DNA of 64,000 nucleotides, from NCBI GenBank assembly GCA_963730685.1, contig CAVSSP010000004.1, forward strand, positions 620,001 through 684,000, read 5' to 3'. The translations under genes were made by a program, and so were the position numbers. Source of the DNA: Bog-756 sp963730685. Its GTDB lineage: Bacteria > Actinomycetota > Acidimicrobiia > Acidimicrobiales > RAAP-2. Numbering within the stretch: position 1 is the stretch's first letter; every line of letters begins with the position of its first letter. Positions 17,047 to 26,541 of the stretch are shown piece by piece. The notes below the pieces were generated by a model. It saw nothing but the letters and a program-made list of their open reading frames with translations, was not told the origin of the DNA and searched no databases.

Positions 17047-18693
17047 ATGACGCAGGATCTCGCTCACCCACAGGGGGTCGTTTGGAATAAGCCGCTGGCC
17101 GGCCAATATGGGCTGCTCAGCCTTCCCGCCAGCGTTCCCGCTGCGCTGAGCTTGCGATCAGAGTCTCCCGATGATGACTTCTTGGTCGGACCCGAATTTC
17201 GTCTGACCTTCGGTGAAGCCGAAGCTCGGAGCCGATCCCTCGCAGCCCAACTTCTTGCGTCCGGCGTTGGGAAGGGGACGCGGGTGGGAATCTATTTTCC
17301 AAATGGTCCGTCCTGGGTAGTGGCCTGGTTGGCCAGTGCGCGCATCGGCGCGATCACGGTGCCACTCTCAACCTTCTCTCCTGGACCCGAGCTCGCTAGG
17401 GCGATCCGACACAGTGATGTCGCGGCATTGCTCATGGGACCTTCATTCTCCGATATTGACCTCGCCAGGCGAGTGGAAGAGGCCCTACCGGGTCTGGCGA
17501 AGTCCGACGCAGAGTTGACGCTGCCTGAGGCCCCGTACCTTCGGTGGATCCATGTCGTTTCCGCCGAAGCTCCGCATTGGTCCCGGTCCTTACGGCCACC
17601 GGCTCCGGCCGCGGTAGTGGAAGCGGCCCAATCTGAGGTGGTGGCCGCCGATGCTCTCATCATGGTCAACACATCGGGATCCACCGCAGATCCGAAGACG
17701 GTTGTCCATACCCATGGTGGACTGATCCGGCATGCCGCGCTGCTATGCCGGCTGCGGAAGATCGGCCCGACCGATCGGATCTATTGTCCGATGCCTTTCT
17801 TTTGGGTCGGTGGGCTGACGACGGTCGCTCTCGCTTCCTTGACGAGTGGCGCTTGTGCGTTGGTGCAAGAGCGGTTTGAACCCGGTGAGGCGCTCGACCT
17901 CATGGAGACTGAACGAGCCACTCTTGTCCAGGTCTGGCCCAACGCCGCCAAGGCTCTCGCCGAGCACGGTTCGTTCGATTGCAGGGATCTCACCAGCGTC
18001 CGCGGTGGAACTCTCCCCGAGGCCCTGCCAGAAGTGCTGCGACCGGCGTCTCCCGATCTCTATGCAGGGGTCTTTGGAATGACAGAGACGGGCGGACCGC
18101 ATTCGAATCCTGATGATCCCTATACACCGCTCGCGGAATCAGATCGGGGGTCTCTGGGTCGCGCCATCCCTGGCGTGGAACGCAAGATCGTCGACCCGAA
18201 GACCGGGGAGCAGGCAGAAACGGGCAAGACCGGCGAGTTGTTCGTGCGCGGTCCATTCGTCATGGAACAGATCTACAAGATCGAACGGTGGCAGACCTTC
18301 ACACCAGACGGCTGGTTTGCGACGGGGGACAGGTGTTCTCTCGACGACGACGGCCATCTGCGATTCCTCGGTCGCACGACCACGATGATAAAGACCGGCG
18401 GATCGAACGTGTCACCTGCCGAAGTCGAGGCCGTGCTACTCGGCGCAGCCAACGTAGAGATGGCGTACGTATTCGGTGTCCCGTCCGAAGTGAGGGGAGA
18501 GGAAGTCGCCGCCGTCGTAGTGCCTTCGGAAGCATCGTCGCCCGCAATCGAGGGGCTCGTCGCCCATTCTCGCATGAGTCTCTCCGCCTACAAGGTTCCC
18601 ACCAGGTGGGCGATGGTCGAACGATCTGCGGTTCCGACTCTTCCGACCGGCAAGGTCGACCTTCGGGCACTTCGGTCGCTCTTTGACCGGTAG
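17047..18693 (+). CDS. Acyl-CoA synthetase (AMP-binding, ANL superfamily)
   Basis: A 548-residue adenylate-forming ligase that activates a carboxylic acid as acyl-AMP and then acyl-CoA. The phosphate loop is NTSGSTADPK at 209-218, the A5-type motif is GVFGMTETGG, the hinge region is GRTTTMIKTGG, and the catalytic lysine is K536 in LPTGK. A GAGGAA ribosome site precedes ATG 17047. The gene is divergent from the DapA-like operon. ANL proteins of this type in actinobacteria activate fatty, terpenoid or steroid acids; specificity cannot be read here. Confidence 0.92.
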   Translation: MTQDLAHPQGVVWNKPLAGQYGLLSLPASVPAALSLRSESPDDDFLVGPEFRLTFGEAEARSRSLAAQLLASGVGKGTRVGIYFPNGPSWVVAWLASARIGAITVPLSTFSPGPELARAIRHSDVAALLMGPSFSDIDLARRVEEALPGLAKSDAELTLPEAPYLRWIHVVSAEAPHWSRSLRPPAPAAVVEAAQSEVVAADALIMVNTSGSTADPKTVVHTHGGLIRHAALLCRLRKIGPTDRIYCPMPFFWVGGLTTVALASLTSGACALVQERFEPGEALDLMETERATLVQVWPNAAKALAEHGSFDCRDLTSVRGGTLPEALPEVLRPASPDLYAGVFGMTETGGPHSNPDDPYTPLAESDRGSLGRAIPGVERKIVDPKTGEQAETGKTGELFVRGPFVMEQIYKIERWQTFTPDGWFATGDRCSLDDDGHLRFLGRTTTMIKTGGSNVSPAEVEAVLLGAANVEMAYVFGVPSEVRGEEVAAVVVPSEASSPAIEGLVAHSRMSLSAYKVPTRWAMVERSAVPTLPTGKVDLRALRSLFDR

Positions 18694-18698
18694 CGGCC

Positions 18699-18712
18699 TC
18701 CCCTGTCGGGGA
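18699..18712. terminator. Weak hairpin between convergent genes
   Basis: TCCCC-TGTC-GGGGA forms a 5-bp hairpin just after the ligase stop, between convergent genes. There is no T tract, so a terminator role is only possible. Confidence 0.3.
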
Positions 18713-18751
18713 TGGGTGGACGTGGGTGGCTCAATCCAAAGAGCTGTGGCT

Positions 18752-19606
18752 TTAGCCGATTGGTGGCGCTCGCAATAGTGATCCCGCGTCGACCCGGATC
18801 TGCTGTCCGGTGACGTAGCGAGATTCGTCTGCGGCCAAGTAGACGACGAGGTGCGAAATGTCCACAGGCTCGACATAGGGAATGGGCATGGCTTGAAAGT
18901 AATTGAAGGCAACCTCCGCGTCCTCTCTCGTGGGTGCTTCGAGGTCAGGTCGAAAAATCTTGTAGATGCCGTCGTGATGGAGGAGCTGCGTGTTCACATT
19001 GGTGGGGTGGATGGCATTCACACGTATCATTCGGTGAGCACACTGCAGCGCAAGTTCTTCGACATACGTGATGATGGTCTTCTTGGCGTAGCTGTAGCCG
19101 GCCCCTCCACCACCCATCGCCGGGTTGTCTGCAGTGTTCTTGATCATTCCGGCGGTCGAGCCGGTTACCACGATGGAGGAGCCCTGGGGCAGATCGAGGA
19201 GGGTTACGGCGACGAGGTTCATCACGCCGATCAGGTCGACGTCGATTGCATCTTGGAAGGCGAGTGGTGACGGATGGCCCATCGGCAGAATCCCGGCATT
19301 TGCTACGACGATGTCGATGGCACCCAGTTCATGCCGTCCTGAATCGATGGCAAGGCGAAGTGCTTCTCGGTCTCTCACATCGGCCGCGATGCCGACGGCC
19401 CTTCGGTCAAGTTGTTGCACCAGGGCCACTGTCTCGGCGAGGTCCTCGGGAGTCGCCAACGGGTATGGGTTTGTCTCGATCTCGCCGCAGATGTCGACGG
19501 CAATTATGTCGGCTCCTTCGGCGGCCATGGTGATCGCATGACTTCGGCCCTGACCTCGTGCCGCGCCTGAGATGACGGCAATTTTCCCCTGAAGTCGTCC
19601 AGCCAT
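18752..19606 (-). CDS. Mycofactocin-coupled SDR family oxidoreductase
   Basis: A 284-residue SDR whose sequence fits the mycofactocin-associated subfamily (TIGR03971 type). The N-terminus MAGRLQGKIAVISGAARGQGRS and the YPLATPEDLAETV insertion are characteristic, as is GGGGAGYSYAKKTIITYV with catalytic Y171 and K175. Members hold NAD tightly and pass electrons to the peptide-derived redox cofactor mycofactocin instead of releasing NADH. No mycofactocin synthesis genes lie in this window, so they should be elsewhere in the genome. ATG 19606 was chosen over upstream starts because it matches the family N-terminus. Alcohol oxidation in the catabolic pathway is inferred. Confidence 0.88.
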   Translation of the reverse strand: MAGRLQGKIAVISGAARGQGRSHAITMAAEGADIIAVDICGEIETNPYPLATPEDLAETVALVQQLDRRAVGIAADVRDREALRLAIDSGRHELGAIDIVVANAGILPMGHPSPLAFQDAIDVDLIGVMNLVAVTLLDLPQGSSIVVTGSTAGMIKNTADNPAMGGGGAGYSYAKKTIITYVEELALQCAHRMIRVNAIHPTNVNTQLLHHDGIYKIFRPDLEAPTREDAEVAFNYFQAMPIPYVEPVDISHLVVYLAADESRYVTGQQIRVDAGSLLRAPPIG

Positions 19607-19735
19607 CGTGCCCACTTCCATTGTCCGTTTACGGTGCTCGTCCGATATTCGCCGCAATCAGTCAGTAGCTGAACGCAAGCAACGTATTACAATAACAAAA
19701 GTGACATTCTTTCCGTCAAATCGCCACGGTCCAGT

Positions 19736-20587
19736 TCATGACCCAGATCGAGGGCCGACTCGGAAGACCGCGGTGCCGCTGGCCACGAGTGCACCTTCGT
19801 TCCCGTCGTCCGTGATAGCCATTCGTGTGGCAATTCGCTGACTGCCCTCTCCCGTTATGACCGTCGCGGTGACAAGAAATGGGCCCGTCCTCCCTGGCTT
19901 GACGAAGTGGACATCCCACGCTTCGACCTGGATCTGCTCTGTACCTGCTCGCTCAGCTGCAGCTTCGGTTGCTGCAACCTCGAATACCACGTGGATCGGT
20001 CCGAGGTGAAGGGAAGCAGAGGTGGATGCACGCGAGGCATCGAGCGGGGGGAGCCACCAACCGTCCGGCTCTCGAGTCACCCCGAACGCGACGTGCAGCG
20101 GCGGAAGGTCTCTGATCTCTGACAAGTCGGGGGGCACGTCGATCGGAGTAAACCCGGGCGGCACCGGTCCGAGCGTGACTCCAATGCCCGTCGTAACAGC
20201 GATCACTCGGGAGGGATCAGAAGCATCGATGATCTCTGATCGACTGAACCCAGTCCGGGATCCTCTGTGTACGGTTGACCGGATTACCCGGACCATCGCG
20301 ACATCGACCGCGTCATCGAGAATCTGCAGCGAATATGCGACCGGAGCCGGAACGACCTCCCGATCTTGCCATCCTCCCGTCTCTGGTGCCGCGATCGACA
20401 GCGGAGCGGCCAAAATCCCTCCGGCTCCGTTGCGCATGTCGCTGCGGATGCGCATGGTCGCCGGATCATCTTCCTGATTCACAGCGCGGCCGAGGTACCA
20501 ATAGGAGATGAGACCTTCAGGACCCAGCATGGTGCGGAGCCGATCCCAGAACTCCTCCGGTGGTCCGACCCGAATGTCATCAACCAT
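19736..20587 (-). CDS. Double-hotdog thioesterase-like protein
   Basis: A 283-residue protein that reads as two hotdog halves. The first has MRNGAGGILAAPLSIAA and the second has LHLGPIHVVFEVAATEAAAE followed by an EAWDVHFVKPG segment, in the style of PaaI/4HBT-like thioesterases. No catalytic residue can be named with certainty. It lies between the mycofactocin-type SDR and a leftward amidohydrolase, each separated by 130-150 bases. CoA thioester hydrolysis is likely, but a hotdog dehydratase fold is possible. Confidence 0.65.
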   Translation of the reverse strand: MVDDIRVGPPEEFWDRLRTMLGPEGLISYWYLGRAVNQEDDPATMRIRSDMRNGAGGILAAPLSIAAPETGGWQDREVVPAPVAYSLQILDDAVDVAMVRVIRSTVHRGSRTGFSRSEIIDASDPSRVIAVTTGIGVTLGPVPPGFTPIDVPPDLSEIRDLPPLHVAFGVTREPDGWWLPPLDASRASTSASLHLGPIHVVFEVAATEAAAERAGTEQIQVEAWDVHFVKPGRTGPFLVTATVITGEGSQRIATRMAITDDGNEGALVASGTAVFRVGPRSGS

Positions 20588-20733
20588 GCCAGTGGGTACC
20601 CATCCTGGAGTCTCCGATCCTGACTCGAATGCGGCGACTTCCGATCACCGGCAGCCCCTGCCAGATCATCACACGTGGCCCCTTTGCGATCAGGGTCGAG
20701 CCGGAAATTGGGCCGGCCCTATGGATGATTGGC

Positions 20734-22008
20734 CTATCGGTTAGGAACGAGAAACTCCGATGACAACAGCACCGTGTGTTCCTTGGGACCCTGCGAGGTA
20801 GCGCGAACCGAAACATCGTGCCCAGCGGCCTGTGCTCGGAGTGCTCCCACTGTGCATTCTTCGCGAGGTCGCACTGAGAAAGCGTCGAAGCTGTAGTGCC
20901 TCATGGCGTTCAAGTGGCCAATTCGATTGATGTCGTCATCCGAAACACCTCCAACGGACTCCCAGAAGATCTCGGGGGACCGAGGCCAGGTTGTGTCGGA
21001 ATGGGGGTAGTCACACTCCCACGTGACGTTATCCAAGTTCAGATGGCGCCTGTTCTCGATCCCAAAGGCGTCGGTGATGAAACAGGTGATGATGTGCTCG
21101 TTGAACACCTGACTAGGGAGCTTCTCGCCGAAGCTCTGACCCGTCCACGTCTTGTGCGTCTTGTAGGAATGGTCAATCCGCTCGAGAAAGTACGGTATCC
21201 AGCCGATCCCGCCCTCGGACAATGCGATCTTGATGTCCGGAAATTTGCGAAGTACGGGTGACCAAATGAGGTCAGCGGCTGCCTGGACGATATTGATCGG
21301 CGACAGCGTCATGAGGACGTCGATGGGTGCATCGGGTGCGGTGACAATCAATTGCGAGGAAGAACCGATGTGCATATTGACGACGACGCCACAGTCTGAA
21401 CAGGCCTTCCAAAAAGGATCCCAGTAGTCGGAGTGGAGGCTCGGCCATCCGAGCTTGTGGGGATTCTCGGAGAATGTGACTGCACGTGCACCCTTTTCCG
21501 CACAGCGTCGGATTTCGGAAGCCATGATCTGAGGATCCCAGATGGCTGGAATCGGGCAGGCGATGAAGCGACCAGGATAGGTGCCGCACCACTCATCGAT
21601 GTGCCAATCGTTATATGCCCGGACCATGGCCAGCGCCACGTCCTTGTCAGCCGTGCGGGCGAACAGCTGCCCGCAGAATCCCGTGAAGGAGGGAAAGTTG
21701 AGTGACCCGAGCACGCCATTGGCGTTCATTTCCTTGACCCGCTCGTGGATGTCCCAAGTCCCGCGGCGAATCTCTTCGAAGGACGTGGGCTCCATCCCGA
21801 ACTCCTCTGGGGGACGACCTGCCACTGCATTCAGGGCCACATTGGTGATCTCGACCCCTTCGTACGTCCATGCGCTAGTGCCATCGTCGCGGGTTGTGAA
21901 CTTCGGGGCGAGATCGGCGTACTTTGCAGGCAGTCTGCCTTCAAACAGATGCGGCGGCTCTACGACGTGGTCGTCGACGCTCACCAGAATCATATCTTCC
22001 AGTTGCAC
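20734..22008 (-). CDS. Amidohydrolase_2 family protein
   Basis: A 424-residue PF04909 protein. The first metal motif is VSVDDHVVEPPHLF, the barrel contains VVVNMHIGSSS and IALSEGGIGWIPY, and the final metal region is WECDYPHSDTTWP. The C-terminal tail PREECTVGALRAQAAGHDV is typical of a large actinobacterial amidohydrolase group. GTG 22008 was chosen because AGGGAGGGG precedes it. Two perfect palindromes lie just upstream (22026-22038 and 22059-22068). It belongs to a different subgroup from the two DADNH-type paralogs in the window. Hydrolysis or decarboxylation of a ring-derived acid is inferred. Confidence 0.88.
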   Translation of the reverse strand: MQLEDMILVSVDDHVVEPPHLFEGRLPAKYADLAPKFTTRDDGTSAWTYEGVEITNVALNAVAGRPPEEFGMEPTSFEEIRRGTWDIHERVKEMNANGVLGSLNFPSFTGFCGQLFARTADKDVALAMVRAYNDWHIDEWCGTYPGRFIACPIPAIWDPQIMASEIRRCAEKGARAVTFSENPHKLGWPSLHSDYWDPFWKACSDCGVVVNMHIGSSSQLIVTAPDAPIDVLMTLSPINIVQAAADLIWSPVLRKFPDIKIALSEGGIGWIPYFLERIDHSYKTHKTWTGQSFGEKLPSQVFNEHIITCFITDAFGIENRRHLNLDNVTWECDYPHSDTTWPRSPEIFWESVGGVSDDDINRIGHLNAMRHYSFDAFSVRPREECTVGALRAQAAGHDVSVRATSQGPKEHTVLLSSEFLVPNR

Positions 22009-22025
22009 GGGCCCCTCCCTTCTCT

Positions 22026-22068
22026 TGACCAGAGGTCATCGTCATATTCAACCATGAAAAGTGCACTT
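22026..22068 (-). promoter_or_regulatory. Two candidate operators upstream of amidohydrolase
   Basis: TGACC-AGA-GGTCA (22026-22038) and the perfect 10-base palindrome AAGTGCACTT (22059-22068) lie 18 and 51 bases before the start of the leftward amidohydrolase. Their symmetry and position fit dimeric repressor sites. The regulator is unknown. Confidence 0.4.
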
Positions 22069-22152
22069 CTCCTGAAAGACTAATCACATTCTACCTCGGT
22101 GTCGACCGGGTAGCGTGTGGAAGCAGCAGACGCTGGAGAGTCCGGGGCACCT

Positions 22153-23352
22153 TCAGCTGGCTCGGTCTGGTGGGGACAGGTGAAGTAACCGGTACATGTT
22201 TTCTCCCATCATCTTCTTGAGATCATCTGGGGAAAACAGGTCGGCCATCTCCTTCGCCCAGTGCAGAGGGTCCGCCATTCCTTCGGGGTGTGGATAGTCG
22301 GATCCAAACAGAATGTGGTCGGGAGACATCAGGTCGACAAGGTCTTCAATGGAGTCCTCCCAGAACGGATTGATCCAGACGTTCCGGAGGAATACGTCGC
22401 GGGGATGCTCGGCGAATACTTGGGGCATTTTGGCATACGTCTTTTCCATCGCCTTGAGGCATGAATGGGCCCAGTTGCCACCATTCTCGATGCTCGCGAG
22501 CCGCACCCCGGGGAACCGGCTGAGCATGCCGTGGCAAATGGCCGATGTGATGGCGTCACTGATGGCCCGCCCAGGCGTCACCGCGTCATTGAAGGGCTGC
22601 GGTCGGAATGCCTGCATCTCGCGAGATGACCCTTCCCATGCATTCACGTAGTTCTGGTAGCCCGAATCGGAGGCGTGCAGCGCGACCAAGACCTCAGAGT
22701 CTTCAATACGCGCCCAGAACGGATCGAATTCTGGAAGGAATGGCGATCGCGTGCCTCGAAATCCGGCAACCGGAGCCGGCCGGAGGAGTACGGTCCTCGC
22801 TCCATTCTCGAGCAACCACTCCAACTCGGCGATACCGCGCTCGGGAATGCATGGATTCACGATCGGGGTGGCGAAGATCCGATTCTTGAAGTTGAATGCC
22901 CATTCGTCGAACAGCCACTGATTGAAGGCATGGATCACTGTGCAAGTGAGTTCGGGATCGTCGGTGAAGCGAACCTCGAGCAGGCTGGCCAGAGTCGGGA
23001 ACATAAGCGCAGCATCCAGGCCGAGCTCGTCCAGCAGCTCAAGGCGGGGTGCGGCGCTGCGGAAGGCATCCACGGCTCGCATGGGCTTGCCGGTGATCTC
23101 GCGAAGTGACTTACCCTCAGGATTGTTCCCGCCGAAATAGTCGGCGAATGCGCCGGGTCTGGCGACTACCTCGAATGTCGGGTTGGGGATGTAGTCACTG
23201 ATCGTATTGTCCACGGCGATCTTGGTCCGTCCGTTGACTTGGACATATCTTATGAGGCCCTCGTAGCCGTTCGGGAGATGCCTCGTAAAGGCATCCTCCG
23301 TCTCGTAGAGGTGGTTGTCTGCATCAAATACGGGGAAGTCGAGTCTGTGCAT
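22153..23352 (-). CDS. Amidohydrolase_2 family protein, paralog of the gene at 12666
   Basis: A 399-residue PF04909 protein. Metal motifs are PVFDADNHLYE at the N-terminus and LFGSDYPHPEGMADP near the end, with VLVALHASDSG and LASIENGGNW between. It closely resembles the gene at 12666-13877 over its whole length, so the two probably act on related substrates or successive steps. The ATG is preceded by a site reading CAAGGAGAG. It follows the amidohydrolase_3 gene by 33 bases and may be the last gene of the leftward transporter operon. Confidence 0.88.
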   Translation of the reverse strand: MHRLDFPVFDADNHLYETEDAFTRHLPNGYEGLIRYVQVNGRTKIAVDNTISDYIPNPTFEVVARPGAFADYFGGNNPEGKSLREITGKPMRAVDAFRSAAPRLELLDELGLDAALMFPTLASLLEVRFTDDPELTCTVIHAFNQWLFDEWAFNFKNRIFATPIVNPCIPERGIAELEWLLENGARTVLLRPAPVAGFRGTRSPFLPEFDPFWARIEDSEVLVALHASDSGYQNYVNAWEGSSREMQAFRPQPFNDAVTPGRAISDAITSAICHGMLSRFPGVRLASIENGGNWAHSCLKAMEKTYAKMPQVFAEHPRDVFLRNVWINPFWEDSIEDLVDLMSPDHILFGSDYPHPEGMADPLHWAKEMADLFSPDDLKKMMGENMYRLLHLSPPDRAS

Positions 23353-23385
23353 GGTTGCTCTCCTTGTGTGGAAGTGATGGGTGTT

Positions 23386-24776
23386 CTAGTCCTCATAGAC
23401 CAGCCGTCCGCCGACGAAGGTGGCCCGAACCGCGTCTGAGGTTGGACTACTCAGAGCATCAGCCAATGGAACGTGCAGTAGACACAGATCGGCCCTGGCT
23501 CCCACGATGATCCTCTGTGGCGTGGCAGGGTCATCTGGAGAGCCGAGGAAAAGCTCGAGGGCGCTCATCGGGCTCATCCGCTCTTCCTTTCCGAGCACGC
23601 GGCCTGACGGCGACTGACGAACTGTGGCAGCGGCGATCGCGGCCCAAGGGTCAAGGGACCCAAAAGGCGCGTCTGTGCCGGCCGCCAGAGGGATGCCGGC
23701 AACGCGGAGAGACTCACATCGATAGAGCATGGCGAGTTGAGATGCCCGCAAGGTGGCGAGGTACTGGTCCCCACGCTCGGCGATAAAGTGCGGTTGCGTC
23801 ACGACAGTTACACCGCAGGCATTGGCGAGTGGATCGAGATCCGTTGGAAACAGTGACGCGTGTTCGATGCGGTCGCCCCGGCACGATCCCGCCCCCTTGA
23901 GTGCGGTAAGCGCGAGTACCAACTGAACCTCGGTGACGCAATGAATGGCCACACAGATGGAGCTGCGATGGATGTCGGTGACCAACGAAGTGAGCTGGTC
24001 AAGGCTCGGAAGCGTATCGTCATCAAGCATTACCTTGACTGGTCCGCGGCTCACCCCGGTGGTTGTTCTGAGTTCGGCCCCCGTCGGGGCCATCAAATGA
24101 AGATTCTGAGGGATCCTGCCCTCCTCGCGGGCAGAGACAAGCACATCGAGATCACTTGACGAGCAGCCTGCCGTGGCGTCGGTGAAGCCTGTCACTCCAT
24201 AGGAGGCGGCCAGGGCCGCCAGATCGGCAAGGTCCGAACCGCTCAGGGCGGACAGGTGCCGGATCAGATGATCGGCTCGCCACAGTCGACCAGTCGCCCT
24301 TCCGTTGCCATCTCGTTCGATTCCCGGATGGCGGTTTTCCTCAAGATCTGCTGCCTCCACTCCAGCACTGTTCATCATCCACAGTGAACCGGACCGGTGT
24401 TGGATCCGAACTGGTACGCCGAGAACCATGGCATCGATCCGGTAGCGATCTAGGTCGCCAGCAACCGACTCGTGATATCCGAATGCTCGCACCCAGTTGC
24501 CGGCCGCTTTCCGGGAGGCCGCAACCAACGAGCGACGAAGTTGTTCTGTGTCGGTAACTTGTGGTGGTCCTACCTGGAGTGATTTCAATGAGGCGGCGGC
24601 GGACCGAAGATGGACGTGGTGATCATGAAGGCCAGGAATCAATGCAGCGTCTCGCGCCGACATTGAAGCCCCCCCTGGCGTCGCAAGTGTGGCCCCATGT
24701 CCCTGATGAGGCCGTCGTCGATGAACACGGACGTGATCCGACCGTCGACTTCGGCGTCTGTTATCAGCAGTCTCAC
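23386..24776 (-). CDS. Amidohydrolase_3 (YtcJ-like) gene with N-terminal frameshift
   Basis: The main frame encodes a metal-dependent amidohydrolase: LIPGLHDHHVHLRS holds the HxH metal ligands, and VAIHCVTE, DRIEHASLF and PLAAGTDAPFGSLDPW complete the site. The expected N-terminal beta-strand region is not in this frame but in the next: from GTG 24776 it reads RLLITDAEVDGR, then FIDDGLIRDMG. One extra G in the G4 run (24693-24696) or the G7 run (24669-24675) would join them into a normal ~463-residue enzyme. As written, translation could only begin internally and would lack the small beta domain. Either sequencing error or decay is possible. It follows the ABC transporter genes, suggesting hydrolysis of an imported amide or carbamate. 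Confidence 0.78.
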
Positions 24777-24871
24777 GTCTTGCTCGATCCAATCCCTGGT
24801 AGACGGTCAATCATTCGGAAGACAGCTGCGTCCACCCGAAGAACATGTCGCGACCGGATTCACTCACGCCC

Positions 24872-25726
24872 TCAGGTCTGACGGGGTGTGCCAGCGGCAT
24901 TTGAACTGCCTTGTCGGAGACCATCCGCCAGAACGGGGTCGACGTCAGTACCTCCGGTGACGAGGATGTGCTGTTCTCCACGGGCCGCCAAGATCGCCTC
25001 CATCTCGCGCGTGGCGCCATCGGGTGAGCCGTCGTACGCCACGCTCCCGTGCTCAACGATTACGGCCTTGTCTGCGATCTCCAGCACTCGGTCGATTTGT
25101 TGCTCCACAACAAGTATCGATGTGCCAAGTTTGTTGATTTCCCGGAGGCCGCCGTAGACGTCATCGACAACCAAAGGCGCTAGTCCGAGACACAGTTCGT
25201 CGGCGATCAACAGCTTGGGGGGAACCGTCAAGACCTTGGCGAGCGACAGGAGTCGCTGCTGACCTCCCGACAGCGTTCCGGCCCGTTGCTTTCTCCGGAG
25301 TCTGAGCATCGGGTACATCTCATATCCCTGCTCGAGGAGCAGGTCGACCTGTTTACGTCCCGCACGCAGCCGATAGGACAAGGTGAGATTCTCTTCCACA
25401 GTCAAGCTCGAGAAGATGGCCCTTCCCTCAGGCACATGAGCGACACCCATCCTGGAGATCCTGTGGGCCGACCGCCTGGTGACGTTGACCCCGTCGACAA
25501 AGAGAGACCCGTCTGTGGACGGCAGGAGCCCGCTGGCTACCCGGGCGATTGTCGACTTGCCGGCACCATTGGAGCCGAGCAACGCGACCACGGCGCCTTG
25601 CGGGATGTGAAAACTCACATCGAAGAGTGCTCGATAGGGGCCATAAGCCGCACAAATACCCGCAAGCTCAAGGGCTGGCTCGGCGCTTGTTGGTCCCGAT
25701 TCGGAGGTCGTCGGGTCCTCGCTCAT
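24872..25726 (-). CDS. livF: Branched-chain amino acid-type ABC transporter ATPase LivF
   Basis: A 284-residue ATPase of the Liv/HAAT importer family. Walker A is LLGSNGAGKS, the signature is LSGGQQRLLSLAK, Walker B is LLIADE followed by LCLGLAPLVV, and the H-loop region is LVVEQQ, typical of LivF. Its ATG overlaps the stop of livG by four bases. A ~40-residue C-terminal extension follows the usual end. It should form a heterodimer with LivG and drive uptake through the fused permease encoded upstream. Confidence 0.93.
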   Translation of the reverse strand: MSEDPTTSESGPTSAEPALELAGICAAYGPYRALFDVSFHIPQGAVVALLGSNGAGKSTIARVASGLLPSTDGSLFVDGVNVTRRSAHRISRMGVAHVPEGRAIFSSLTVEENLTLSYRLRAGRKQVDLLLEQGYEMYPMLRLRRKQRAGTLSGGQQRLLSLAKVLTVPPKLLIADELCLGLAPLVVDDVYGGLREINKLGTSILVVEQQIDRVLEIADKAVIVEHGSVAYDGSPDGATREMEAILAARGEQHILVTGGTDVDPVLADGLRQGSSNAAGTPRQT

Positions 25727-26541
25727 GATGTGATGCCCAGATAGGCGCGCCTGACTTCAGGCTCCGCCATTACCTCGTCAAAAGTTCCGTTGGCGATGAT
25801 TCGCCCAAGGTCCATCACCACGGCCCTGTCGACGACTTCGCTGACCATTCCGAGATCATGTTCAACGAGAATCACCGCCATCCCACGCTCGCGCTGCAAG
25901 GTTCTGAGTACCGCCGCAAGTTCCCTTGTTTCGTGGACATCAAGGCCTGAGGATGGCTCGTCAGCCATAAGTAGGTCTGGCTTCCCGACGAGAGCCCGGG
26001 CGAGTTCGACAAGCCGGCACATTCCCAGACCCAGTGCCGACACCGGCGTGTCGCGAACAGCAACGAGATCAACTAGCTCGAGGACGTGCTCGACATTGTC
26101 CAGCTCATCGGGGTGAGGAGCGCTTCGATTGCAGAGGTCCTTCCATAAGCGTCCATCCCCGCGCCTCGCCCGTTCAGCAATCAGCAGGTGTCTTTCGACG
26201 GTGAGGTCAGGGAACACCTCGATGCGTTGGTAGGTACGGCCGATTCCAAGCCTGGCCCGCTTATAGGTGGGCAGACGATCGACTGTGGTTCCTTTGAATC
26301 CAATTGACCCGGAATCGCTGCGATATTGGCCGCAGATGCAGTTGAAGAACGTTGTCTTTCCGGCGCCGTTCGGTCCTACGAGGCCGACACTCTCACCGGG
26401 AGCAACAACGAAGTCAACGTTGTCGACAGCTACAACACCACCAAATGTCTTCCTGACCGAACGAGCGACGAGAAGCGGTGAGTCGTTCTCCTCGTCCGAC
26501 GGACTCGGGGCGGGAGGAGGGGTGAGGTAGCTAACCACCAT
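25723..26541 (-). CDS. livG: Branched-chain amino acid-type ABC transporter ATPase LivG
   Basis: A 272-residue ATPase. Walker A is LVGPNGAGKTT, followed by the LivG-type IGRTYQRIEVFPDLTVERHL. The signature is degenerate: VSALGLGMCRLVELARAL replaces LSxGQQ. Walker B is LLMADEPSSGLD and the H-loop is LVEHD. The degenerate signature may make one ATP site weak, but LivF keeps a perfect one. ATG 26541 has GGAG upstream and overlaps the permease gene by 11 bases; longer readings would overlap by over 100 bases. Part of a leftward five- or six-gene operon. Confidence 0.92.
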   Translation of the reverse strand: MVVSYLTPPPAPSPSDEENDSPLLVARSVRKTFGGVVAVDNVDFVVAPGESVGLVGPNGAGKTTFFNCICGQYRSDSGSIGFKGTTVDRLPTYKRARLGIGRTYQRIEVFPDLTVERHLLIAERARRGDGRLWKDLCNRSAPHPDELDNVEHVLELVDLVAVRDTPVSALGLGMCRLVELARALVGKPDLLMADEPSSGLDVHETRELAAVLRTLQRERGMAVILVEHDLGMVSEVVDRAVVMDLGRIIANGTFDEVMAEPEVRRAYLGITS

